Positions 50,927-59,009 of a DNA stretch of 64,000 nucleotides are shown in pieces. Numbering within the stretch: the first letter of the stretch is position 1; each line of letters begins with the position of its first letter. Under the pieces are notes generated by a model, which had not been told where the DNA came from, did not search any database, and saw only the letters and a program-made list of their open reading frames with translations. The position numbers were made by a program, and so were the translations under genes. Source of the stretch: Lacrimispora sp. BS-2 (lineage in GTDB: Bacteria > Bacillota > Clostridia > Lachnospirales > Lachnospiraceae); contig NZ_CP157940.1 in the NCBI RefSeq assembly GCF_040207125.1, forward strand, positions 2,356,001 through 2,420,000, written 5' to 3'.

Positions 50927-53900
50927 CTACCCCCTAGCTAATGGAATCACAATTCTTTCTGTCTTCTGGTCATCATCCATAACAGGAAGAAGGCCTATGC
51001 CGATCTTCTGTGCTTTGCCCTGTTCCATATATGGAAGATAATCAAAATTGAACATTCTCTGTGCAGAGACATTGCCGCCTAGATGGAGGCCTGTCTTAAA
51101 TCGGACCATCTGGTCAAATACCTTAAGTCCTGTGACATTTCCCCATTCTTCCTGATTAAAGCAGGAAAAGAAGAATACATTATGCAGCCGGCCTTTATCT
51201 GTGATATTCTCCAAAAACCCCTTTATATCATGAGTAGGATCTTCCGGCTTGTAGATAGATTTGATAAACGCCGGAAGATCAGCAATGAAAATATAATATT
51301 TCTCTGCTTCTTTCTGCATTCTGTCGTAAATTTCCGAATCTTCCAGATCCTCTGCAGCCCAGGCCTTCTTTAATTTGTTCCTTACTACAAAAGCGGGAAT
51401 CAGTGCTTTAAAGAATCCGAACTGTTCTAACTCATTGCTGACATATTCTGCTTCTAAAGCAGCCGCAACAGGTTTTAATTCACCGGCCGCTGTATCTATG
51501 ATACATATTTTTCCGCCTTTGGCTTTTGCCCCCATCATCAGCATACGAAGCATATTTGTCTTACCTGTACGTGCCTTGCCGGATATAACGTAAGAATAAA
51601 TTTTGCTTAGGTCAATTCCATACGGTGCTGCATTGCGCAGATCATAACCAATTGGAAGATGCCTGTCATCTGCCAGCATATCCTGCACTTCATCCAACTG
51701 GACATATTCGGACCATACCGGATTCTCAGGAATGACCGGAATCGATTTTGCCGTTTTTCCATGCCATACTCGATTCATCTGTTCACATGCTGCACGGATC
51801 TTTTCCAGGCGCTTATAATCATCTTCTGCTTCCAGCGAAAGTGCTGTCTGGAATTCCAGCAGCCGGCCGCCAACTCCGGCAAGGCCGCGTCCCTTCACAT
51901 CAGCTTCCGGGATAACATCAATATGCGTCGTTCGAAGCACTTCTGCATACTGGAATTTATTGCTCATTTCCAGGCAGACGATCGTCTTTATATTGTCCCC
52001 GATCTTGGATTGAATTTCTGTAGTACCAAATCCGGCTGAAGTGACCACCAGGAATATTCCATAGTTTACCCCCTCCCTTGACAGATACACCAGATTTTCC
52101 TCATATTTATTATCAGTCTTCTCTTTAAAGTTAGCAAAATTATCAATTGCGATCACGATAGACGGGATTACCAAGCCATGCACCTGTACATACTGGCTAT
52201 AGTTTCCGCCCTGCAGCAAAGCTTTTCTATCTTCCAGAATGTGATCCATCATGGTAAAGAATTTCTCGATTTTCTCCAGATCATGCTCATACATTACTCC
52301 ACCTGTATGTGCAAGGCCTTCAAAACAAGACAGCATCCTGCTGCTGAAATCGATGGCATAGATATTAAGATGTTCCGGAGTATAGCAGCTTACCAGTGAA
52401 TACAGCAATGACTGCAAGAACGTACTCTTTCCTGTTACAACTGTCCCGCAGACCGCATGGTGTCCACTCTCTGAAAAACTGACAACAAGCGGCTTTTGAG
52501 ACTGGTTGACCGGATCATCATACAAACCTATCACAGCTTCCAATGACCACTTTTCTTTCTTTGATGGCCATCTCTGCCCATCAAAGCTGGCCTGCCCAAA
52601 GCCCTCCAGCTGATTCAAATACAAGGTTACAGGCAAAATAGGCAGCCACAGCTGAAGATTATATGTATATCCCTGCCTCTTAGCTACAATACCCAGATAT
52701 TCTACCACTGCATCCAGCTGAGTTTTCCCTTTCTTCTCAGGCAGCTTGCGGTTTCTCTGTTCTGCTGTCTTTATCACCTCTGCTGCTTTTTCTTTCGGCA
52801 GACAATACCTGTATTTCCCGCACACCTCCTCATAGATACAAAGCATATCCTCCAGACGTCTGCTGTTGTAGTCAGATTTGGGATATTCCACTTCTGCTTT
52901 TTTAAGTGCACTGTAAATACTGTCAATAAACAGGTTAAGCTCTGCGGCATCCGTTAGGATAGCTTTAAGTTTTCCATTATCCTGATTCAGAAGATCATCA
53001 ATCAGCTCTACCAACTGTTTAATCCACCGTATTCTGGCCGCTTCTTTCTGTTTTGTCTTCGTCCTGCTGCCTACGATCGCTGCTTTTCCATTGATAGAAA
53101 GCATTTTAGCGATTTCTGTCTTTATGGAGCCTTGTTCCTCATCATAAGCTGCACCACTCCAGCCTGACTGGAATAATTCATACAATTCATCATTGCCAAC
53201 CTGCAGATAGGAACGTCCTGCCTGAGTAATATAAGCAGCATCCGGTTTATGCAGCATATCATTGCTGTCCTGCCTGTCCTGTACACGCAGGCACAGACGG
53301 AACTTGGAGTTACTCCAGATATTATCATCTACCGTACCACTTGGTTTCTGCGTAGACAAAATCAGGTGGACACCAAGACTTCGTCCAACCTGGGCAACGC
53401 TGATCAGCTCACGCATAAAATCAGGTTCTTCTCTCTTCAATTCTGCAAACTCATCAATAATGATGAACATATGGGGTACCGGAATGGTTGCCTCATTATT
53501 TTTATATAACCTGGTGTATAAATTTATATTGTTGACGCCATGTTCATTGAAAATCCTCTGACGTCTCATATTCTCGCTTTTAATAGAAACCATCGCCCGG
53601 CTGACCTGGTTACCTGAAAGATTGGAGATCTGTCCAATCATATGCGGCAGCCCCGCAAACAGATTTGCCATTCCCCCGCCTTTATAGTCAATGATAAAAA
53701 ATCCGATATCATCAGGGCTGAAATTAATAGCCAGAGACAGCATGTAAGTCTGAAGTGTCTCAGATTTGCCAGATCCTGTAGTACCTGCAACCAGTCCATG
53801 AGGGCCATGGTATTTTTCGTGAACATCCAAATAACATGGTACCCCTCCCGCTTTCTGTCCCACCAGTGCTTTCATCGTCTCATAATTACGGTTTTTCTTC

Positions 53901-55930
53901 CATCTGGTTTCAACATTCAACTCACTTAATTTATTGATTCCATACATTTCAAAGAACGTCAGGCTGCCTGGAATCTCACCGCCAGTCTGAAGTTCCTTTA
54001 CTTCCAGCCCGGACAGCCTTCGTGACATCTTCTCTAAAGATTCCCTGGAAAGTTCATCAAAGTCGATCTCCACTTTTTCGCTGTCCCCACCTGTTACGTT
54101 ATACATTCCATGGAAATGCCCTGTGTTTTCAATGATATAACCGCAGCTGTTCGGAAGATCCTCATAGTTTTCCGCCAGTAGAACAGTCGTGATCCCATAG
54201 TATGGCTCTGCATCATAGATGTATTTTGTGATCAATTCGCCTTCCAGCATCTCCTGGTTTGCTACAAACAGGACATAATACGGTTTAGGCAGCCGTCCCT
54301 TATCCTGGTTTGATGTCTCTTCCGCCCTTGCACGCAGGATATTGGCAATTTCATACAGAACGTCATTGGCTTCTGTTTTATTAGTTGCAATAAATCTGGT
54401 TCTTTTATCCTCTGACCAGACATGGGGGAGCCATCTGGCAAATTCCCATTCATCCTGGGCAAAAACAGTTCCGTCATATACATATCCGATCTTTACATCT
54501 GTGTAACAGTCACAGGCAGTAATCTGGGCTGTCAGTGCCTGTACAATGGAAAGCGCCCCCTTTTTTCCTGTCCCTCCTACAATTCCCAGAAGCTGATGTT
54601 CCATCAAGTTCACACAAACGGGTACATCGTAAAGGGTCTTGTAATCATTCTGGATCATGCGTGGTTTTTCTGCCAGGCTGTCATTGACCAAGGTGAATTT
54701 TTCCTTTGGTATGATAATATCTGATTGAAAATCCAGCTTTCCAATACCAAGGCGGTGGGTCAGAAAATCTCTGTGAGTAGCATTACGGTTCCATAAAAGG
54801 GTTAGATCCTGTTCTATATTACAGCAGTCATTTGCTGAAAGATACATCCCCCGCAACGCCTCTGCATTGTGGTTATATTGGCTGCGGATGGTATCTGTCA
54901 TACGGATCAGATATTCCCCATAGGCTTCAAAACGATGGTTTTCCTCTTCTTTATTTATCTTTTTGGCATACTTCATATTCTTAAGTGCCCAAAAGGTACC
55001 AATAAATGCTGAACCAGCCGCAGTGATGAGCCCCGTGTACATAAAAGCTCCGCCGCTGCCATGATTCTGGCTGCTCATGATAGCAAGGCTGCTTCCTAAC
55101 AGCATAGGGAGCATCATAGTCATGGCCGGCCCAATTGTCATAAATAACGGCTGATTAGAAGGCGGCTTTGGTGCCGGAGGTGCTTCGATCTCTATAGGGT
55201 CAGATTCAATCTTTGGAATATTTCTGGGGGAACGGTGAAAATACTGTTTTGCCGGTTTTTCAACATTGCCTGTCTGTTCATCTCTTACTTCTTCAATGTG
55301 ACAAAATTTGAGCTTTTGGGAATCAAGCGTTAAATGATTATCTGCATCATGAATAGCAAGTACAGTTCCCAGGTAGATGACCTGCAATCCGAAAACATTG
55401 ATCGTATCACCAAAATTCAATTTCTGGCTTCCCCGGATCCTTATGTAGTTGACAAAAGTACCATTTCTGCTTTTATCCTCTACAATACATCCATCACGCC
55501 TCACATGGATTACAGCATGCTCCCTGGATACAACATCCAAAAACTCAGACCGGATAATATTGGTATCTTTCTTTCCAATGGTAATGATCTGGGAATCGGT
55601 AATATCAATTTTCTTAAATACTGCAAAGGAGCTCTGCACCTCACGGACAACCAGGGAAACCTGAACTCCCCACCGGTCTGTCACCGTCAGAAGGTCTTTA
55701 TCTTTCAGGAACTGATTAAAATAAGCCTCTGTTTTTTTAGTAACCTGATAATTGACATCCAGATTCGTAAGCCTCCACTGGTTGTCCAATACCTCGAGTT
55801 CCAGTTCTATCTCATCACGAAGCCCAAATATCTTCTTTGGCAGTACAATGGATGTGTTTGCATTGTTGATTGCAGGAAGCAGATATTCCTTAAATGCACT
55901 TTCACTGTATACAGACAATACTACACTCAT
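50927..55930 (-). CDS. essC: EssC-type FtsK/SpoIIIE ATPase of the type VII secretion system, with an N-terminal FHA domain
   Basis: 1,667 residues. Order: N-terminal beta domain (1-95); FHA domain (about 110-195; IITIGKKDT, SREHAV, SRNGTFVN); two membrane helices (about 262-285 and 293-316); a degenerate module near 430-600 (GGTGKKGAL); ATPase D1 with Walker A GTTGSGKS (716-723) and Walker B D826-E827; D2 with GKS (1167-1169) and D1263-N in place of DE; D3 with GKT (1456-1458). Only D1 is fully canonical, as in known EssC proteins. It drives WXG100 export across the membrane. Confidence 0.93.
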   Translation of the reverse strand: MSVVLSVYSESAFKEYLLPAINNANTSIVLPKKIFGLRDEIELELEVLDNQWRLTNLDVNYQVTKKTEAYFNQFLKDKDLLTVTDRWGVQVSLVVREVQSSFAVFKKIDITDSQIITIGKKDTNIIRSEFLDVVSREHAVIHVRRDGCIVEDKSRNGTFVNYIRIRGSQKLNFGDTINVFGLQVIYLGTVLAIHDADNHLTLDSQKLKFCHIEEVRDEQTGNVEKPAKQYFHRSPRNIPKIESDPIEIEAPPAPKPPSNQPLFMTIGPAMTMMLPMLLGSSLAIMSSQNHGSGGAFMYTGLITAAGSAFIGTFWALKNMKYAKKINKEEENHRFEAYGEYLIRMTDTIRSQYNHNAEALRGMYLSANDCCNIEQDLTLLWNRNATHRDFLTHRLGIGKLDFQSDIIIPKEKFTLVNDSLAEKPRMIQNDYKTLYDVPVCVNLMEHQLLGIVGGTGKKGALSIVQALTAQITACDCYTDVKIGYVYDGTVFAQDEWEFARWLPHVWSEDKRTRFIATNKTEANDVLYEIANILRARAEETSNQDKGRLPKPYYVLFVANQEMLEGELITKYIYDAEPYYGITTVLLAENYEDLPNSCGYIIENTGHFHGMYNVTGGDSEKVEIDFDELSRESLEKMSRRLSGLEVKELQTGGEIPGSLTFFEMYGINKLSELNVETRWKKNRNYETMKALVGQKAGGVPCYLDVHEKYHGPHGLVAGTTGSGKSETLQTYMLSLAINFSPDDIGFFIIDYKGGGMANLFAGLPHMIGQISNLSGNQVSRAMVSIKSENMRRQRIFNEHGVNNINLYTRLYKNNEATIPVPHMFIIIDEFAELKREEPDFMRELISVAQVGRSLGVHLILSTQKPSGTVDDNIWSNSKFRLCLRVQDRQDSNDMLHKPDAAYITQAGRSYLQVGNDELYELFQSGWSGAAYDEEQGSIKTEIAKMLSINGKAAIVGSRTKTKQKEAARIRWIKQLVELIDDLLNQDNGKLKAILTDAAELNLFIDSIYSALKKAEVEYPKSDYNSRRLEDMLCIYEEVCGKYRYCLPKEKAAEVIKTAEQRNRKLPEKKGKTQLDAVVEYLGIVAKRQGYTYNLQLWLPILPVTLYLNQLEGFGQASFDGQRWPSKKEKWSLEAVIGLYDDPVNQSQKPLVVSFSESGHHAVCGTVVTGKSTFLQSLLYSLVSCYTPEHLNIYAIDFSSRMLSCFEGLAHTGGVMYEHDLEKIEKFFTMMDHILEDRKALLQGGNYSQYVQVHGLVIPSIVIAIDNFANFKEKTDNKYEENLVYLSREGVNYGIFLVVTSAGFGTTEIQSKIGDNIKTIVCLEMSNKFQYAEVLRTTHIDVIPEADVKGRGLAGVGGRLLEFQTALSLEAEDDYKRLEKIRAACEQMNRVWHGKTAKSIPVIPENPVWSEYVQLDEVQDMLADDRHLPIGYDLRNAAPYGIDLSKIYSYVISGKARTGKTNMLRMLMMGAKAKGGKICIIDTAAGELKPVAAALEAEYVSNELEQFGFFKALIPAFVVRNKLKKAWAAEDLEDSEIYDRMQKEAEKYYIFIADLPAFIKSIYKPEDPTHDIKGFLENITDKGRLHNVFFFSCFNQEEWGNVTGLKVFDQMVRFKTGLHLGGNVSAQRMFNFDYLPYMEQGKAQKIGIGLLPVMDDDQKTERIVIPLARG

Positions 55931-55940
55931 GAAAACCTCC

Positions 55941-56579
55941 CTACTCCTCTTCTATAAAGCGAGGATCGTATCTTTTCAATAATTCCTTATTTGTTGTATA
56001 AATATACGTCACTTCTTTCGAATGAACCGGAATCTCTCCCCTATTACCATGTTTGATGTAATCCTGGTACAGGATGTACAAAGAAGCCACATCCAGATAC
56101 CTTTCATCTTTTATATAATATTCATACACATCTTTCATATCGTAGACGACCGGAGTTTTCCCGATCAACCCTATCTGAATCTCCTCACCTGTGACCATTT
56201 CAAAAAATGGATGTTTCACCCCTTCTTTTCCTTGTCCTATCATATAGAAATGATAAGTTCTTCCTTCCAGGAGCACTTCATGAAAAGAGTATCCTGAAAA
56301 GAATCCTGTTTTTTCTTCTTTTAAGCAAATATGGCCGCAGTTTTCTGCCTGGCTGTTAAAAATCTGGTACAGACGGAACTTTTTATCAGATGTCCTTTTC
56401 CCAAAATTAGCCAATCCATTTAATGAATTGCAATGAAGACGATATTTATCAGCCTGGTGCTTCCTGTAATATATCTCCCCCATCATATAATTTTGAGGAA
56501 TCTCTGCCGATGCAATCTGCTCTCCAAACTCATCTACGACCTGATAGCTTGCTGATAATCCCTGATATGTCTGAATCAT
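55941..56579 (-). CDS. Secretion-locus protein of unknown function, 212 residues
   Basis: About 212 residues from the ATG at 56579 (GAGAGGAAA site). It is soluble and rich in beta strands (YRLHCNSLNGLANFGKRTS, GFFSGYSFHEVLLEGRTYHF), with a polar, helical end. No family is recognised. It lies directly before essC (10 bases), so its product may bind the ATPase or be needed for its assembly. Confidence 0.45.
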   Translation of the reverse strand: MIQTYQGLSASYQVVDEFGEQIASAEIPQNYMMGEIYYRKHQADKYRLHCNSLNGLANFGKRTSDKKFRLYQIFNSQAENCGHICLKEEKTGFFSGYSFHEVLLEGRTYHFYMIGQGKEGVKHPFFEMVTGEEIQIGLIGKTPVVYDMKDVYEYYIKDERYLDVASLYILYQDYIKHGNRGEIPVHSKEVTYIYTTNKELLKRYDPRFIEEE

Positions 56580-56600
56580 TTTTCCTCTCAGCATATGATA

Positions 56601-56873
56601 TTATTCCTCTGTCTGCTTATTCATCTGTTCCTCAATATAATGCCTGAATTTTAATTCTTCTTCATCCTGCATTCCCAGGAAATAGATCATCTCAATGTCT
56701 TCATTGTTAAATAAATACATTTTATCTGATCCCATATAGCCTTCTGGAAACAAGCATCCGGAATAATCATACATCTTATTCTCATCTGCCACCTGAATAC
56801 GTCCAAAGATCATGACCCTCTTTGTTGCTCCTTTTAATAATACAACAGAACCGATTGGTAAATATTTTTTCAT
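56601..56873 (-). CDS. DUF4176 protein
   Basis: 90 residues beginning MKKYLPIGSVVLLKGATKRV, which is the DUF4176 signature; the domain is regularly found in type VII/LXG loci. It is cytoplasmic. The start is an ATG near a GAGGAG site. Function is unknown, possibly handling of a secreted protein from the adjacent 399-residue gene, from which it is 16 bases away. Confidence 0.75.
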   Translation of the reverse strand: MKKYLPIGSVVLLKGATKRVMIFGRIQVADENKMYDYSGCLFPEGYMGSDKMYLFNNEDIEMIYFLGMQDEEELKFRHYIEEQMNKQTEE

Positions 56874-56889
56874 GTTTTATTCTCCTCTT

Positions 56890-58089
56890 CTACCAGAATT
56901 TTAAATCTGACCAGGTTGGCAGCTTTGCTCCACTCCAGTCTATCTTAACATCAGCATCAATTCCTAAAAGCACTGAAAGTCCAGCTTTTACCTGAACTCC
57001 ATCCGTTGTGGCCGCCGCAGATGCCTTGGCTCCCACCGCACCGGCTTTTCCTCCAACTGCTGCATCTACTTTAATACCAAACATCGTGAATCCACTCTTT
57101 ACTTCACCTCTTGCAAGATAAGCTTCTGCCCCTGCTTCCGCTTTTACCCCATATACACTGGAACCATCTTCATTGGCTATTCTGCCGGCCTGGACACCTG
57201 CCGAAGCTTCCGCCCCAAGCAGAGTCCCTTCTGCACTCTGATGAGTGTTAAATACATCATTTCCCTGCTGTGTGCTGACAGAGCCTTTTGCTACAGATGC
57301 ACTGGCTTTGGCCTTTAACTCCAGACAAGGATCAAACTTGCCATTCTGAGAAACCATCAGACCGCCTGAGATTGCTACTCCCGCATTGAGGAGGCTGGCT
57401 TCTGCCTTGGCAGAGAAAGAACCATATTTGGCTTCTACCTCACCTTTCGCAGCATATAAATCCAATCCTGCGTTGGCAGTCACTCCAATATCCCCGGCTT
57501 TCTCACCCTTTTTCGGGATATCCCAGTTCATCTTATAGCCAGCTTTTCCTTCCGCTCCAAGCACGCTGCCGTTCCCGGTTACAGAATAATCCTTTCCCGG
57601 GAAATCTCCTCCAAGCGTCCCACTGCCGTTTAATACAGATGCAGTGAATCCACCGGATGCTGACGCAACATGGGAACCTGTCAAAGAACTGATCCAGCCA
57701 GCATAAGAATTATCCCAGCCTCCTCCACTGTTACTGCCGCCGCCTGAGTCTCCTCCTGGCGTAAATCCTAAACTGATACCCGGCTTTATTCCTGGAGAAG
57801 CACTTTTCCCATTGGCATGGTCTAAAATGCTTTTTTCTGCTATTTTATAAAAAGTAACTGCTTTCTCCAGGCCAGACTTCATGGCAATCACGGAATTAAG
57901 ATGTTCCCGGCTTTCTTCCAAAAGATTATTTAATTTCTGGTCGATCTGGTTTCTTGCCTGGACCTTAAATCTAAGAGTCTGCTTTACCCGGCTGAGTTCA
58001 TCTGCAGCGCTGGACAAGTCTTTTTTTATTGTTTCCAGTTCCTGGACCTGCAGCAGCACAGATGAACACTTAATGCAAAAATCACCCAT
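56890..58089 (-). CDS. Candidate secreted substrate: helical N-terminus with Ala/Gly-rich beta repeats
   Basis: 399 residues. Residues 1-95 are helical like WXG100/LXG heads but without a WXG or LXG motif. A glycine-rich hinge (GGDSGGGSNSGGG) follows. Residues 130-399 are repeats of the type KAEAGAEAYLARGEVK and GAEASAGVQAGR, predicted beta strands. There is no toxin domain or signal peptide. The length and position after DUF4176 suggest a type VII substrate or structural fibre. A GGAGGGGAG site precedes it. Confidence 0.6.
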   Translation of the reverse strand: MGDFCIKCSSVLLQVQELETIKKDLSSAADELSRVKQTLRFKVQARNQIDQKLNNLLEESREHLNSVIAMKSGLEKAVTFYKIAEKSILDHANGKSASPGIKPGISLGFTPGGDSGGGSNSGGGWDNSYAGWISSLTGSHVASASGGFTASVLNGSGTLGGDFPGKDYSVTGNGSVLGAEGKAGYKMNWDIPKKGEKAGDIGVTANAGLDLYAAKGEVEAKYGSFSAKAEASLLNAGVAISGGLMVSQNGKFDPCLELKAKASASVAKGSVSTQQGNDVFNTHQSAEGTLLGAEASAGVQAGRIANEDGSSVYGVKAEAGAEAYLARGEVKSGFTMFGIKVDAAVGGKAGAVGAKASAAATTDGVQVKAGLSVLLGIDADVKIDWSGAKLPTWSDLKFW

Positions 58090-58214
58090 ATACTTCTCCC
58101 CTCCTGATACTATTTACCTTAACTGTTATTACCATAACATATCTTTAAAAAAACCATTGCAAAGACTGACCAATAACCGTTATTTTCGAATGAATGACCA
58201 ATCCTCACAAAACC

Positions 58215-58793
58215 TTATCCAAATAATGTGATATCAAATACCATATTTCCTATATAGAGCCGGTCACCGGTCAACAGTTTAATTCCCTGGGAGTTTGCAT
58301 AAGTTGTATTCTTTTTCCGTCGTATCATGGTTCTGCTGCTGGAAGAAATATCTTTTAAATATACAGCTCCATCTGCGAGAAATATCTCGCACTGGCGTCT
58401 GGCTACAGTCGGATCCGTGACTACAATAGAGTTCTGTCCTTTTTCCCGCCCTATTACGATTCCATCTGCCGGATTCAGCATATATCTCTGGTCTGACAGC
58501 TCACTATGGGCAGTCAGCTGCACCATCAGCTTCCCCGGCTCTGCCTGCTTTTTCGACTTCCGCGAAGAAATGCTTTTTGAGTAGTCCACTGCATAAGGAA
58601 CATTAGATACCTTTTTATTTTTTTCTTTTTCTTCATGATCCTGGTTACGGAGGACACGTTCCAATGCTTCTTCACGGTGCTTATTTAAAGCTCGTTCCTG
58701 TAGTTCTTTTCTTTTTTTACTGGTTATAGACAAAACAATCAGCAATATAATGAGCAGAACTGCAAAAACTGCGATGATTATAGTCTTCTGCAT
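58215..58793 (-). CDS. Membrane-anchored FHA protein
   Basis: 192 residues: one N-terminal membrane helix (about 3-24), a charged coiled segment (25-60), and a cytoplasmic FHA domain (about 90-190) with GIVIGREKGQN, VARRQCEIF and KDISSSSRTMI. The usual SxxH is replaced by ARRQ and the NGT motif is absent, so phosphothreonine binding may be altered. It resembles the FHA subunits of phospho-regulated secretion systems. A micro-protein gene follows 32 bases upstream. Confidence 0.8.
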   Translation of the reverse strand: MQKTIIIAVFAVLLIILLIVLSITSKKRKELQERALNKHREEALERVLRNQDHEEKEKNKKVSNVPYAVDYSKSISSRKSKKQAEPGKLMVQLTAHSELSDQRYMLNPADGIVIGREKGQNSIVVTDPTVARRQCEIFLADGAVYLKDISSSSRTMIRRKKNTTYANSQGIKLLTGDRLYIGNMVFDITLFG

Positions 58794-58825
58794 GCTATAT
58801 CCCTTCTGCTTTCATAAATTTCCAT

Positions 58826-58969
58826 TTACTCATCCTTATAAATCCTATCCAGTTTCTTTTTTAAACTTTTCCTGGCAATCCCATTGCAAATTGAGAAAAT
58901 TATTAGAATTATCACCAATAATATCATGGTTCCTATTCCGCCATAGAACATCATCATACCTTTTGTCAT
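58826..58969 (-). CDS. 47-residue single-pass membrane micro-protein
   Basis: ATG at 58967-58969 with an AAGGAAAA site opens a 48-codon frame ending in TAA at 58826. The product, MTKGMMMFYGGIGTMILLVI then ILIIFSICNG, is one hydrophobic helix followed by a basic tail (RKSLKKKLDRIYKDE). It lies between the kinase and FHA genes, spaced 40 and 32 bases, and has the size of small membrane subunits of type VII systems such as EssA-like proteins. It is below the size most gene callers keep. Confidence 0.62.
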   Translation of the reverse strand: MTKGMMMFYGGIGTMILLVIILIIFSICNGIARKSLKKKLDRIYKDE

Positions 58970-59009
58970 TGTTTTCCTTTCTGTGCTGCACTGATATGAG
59001 GGTTTAACT

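Noticed and set aside
55334..55957. A 207-codon plus-strand frame opposite the start of essC
   Set aside because: It lies wholly antisense to the FHA part of EssC and shows no protein-family pattern.
56890..58089. Calling the 399-residue protein an LXG toxin
   Set aside because: No LXG motif and no C-terminal toxin domain can be seen; only the helical head and context resemble that family.
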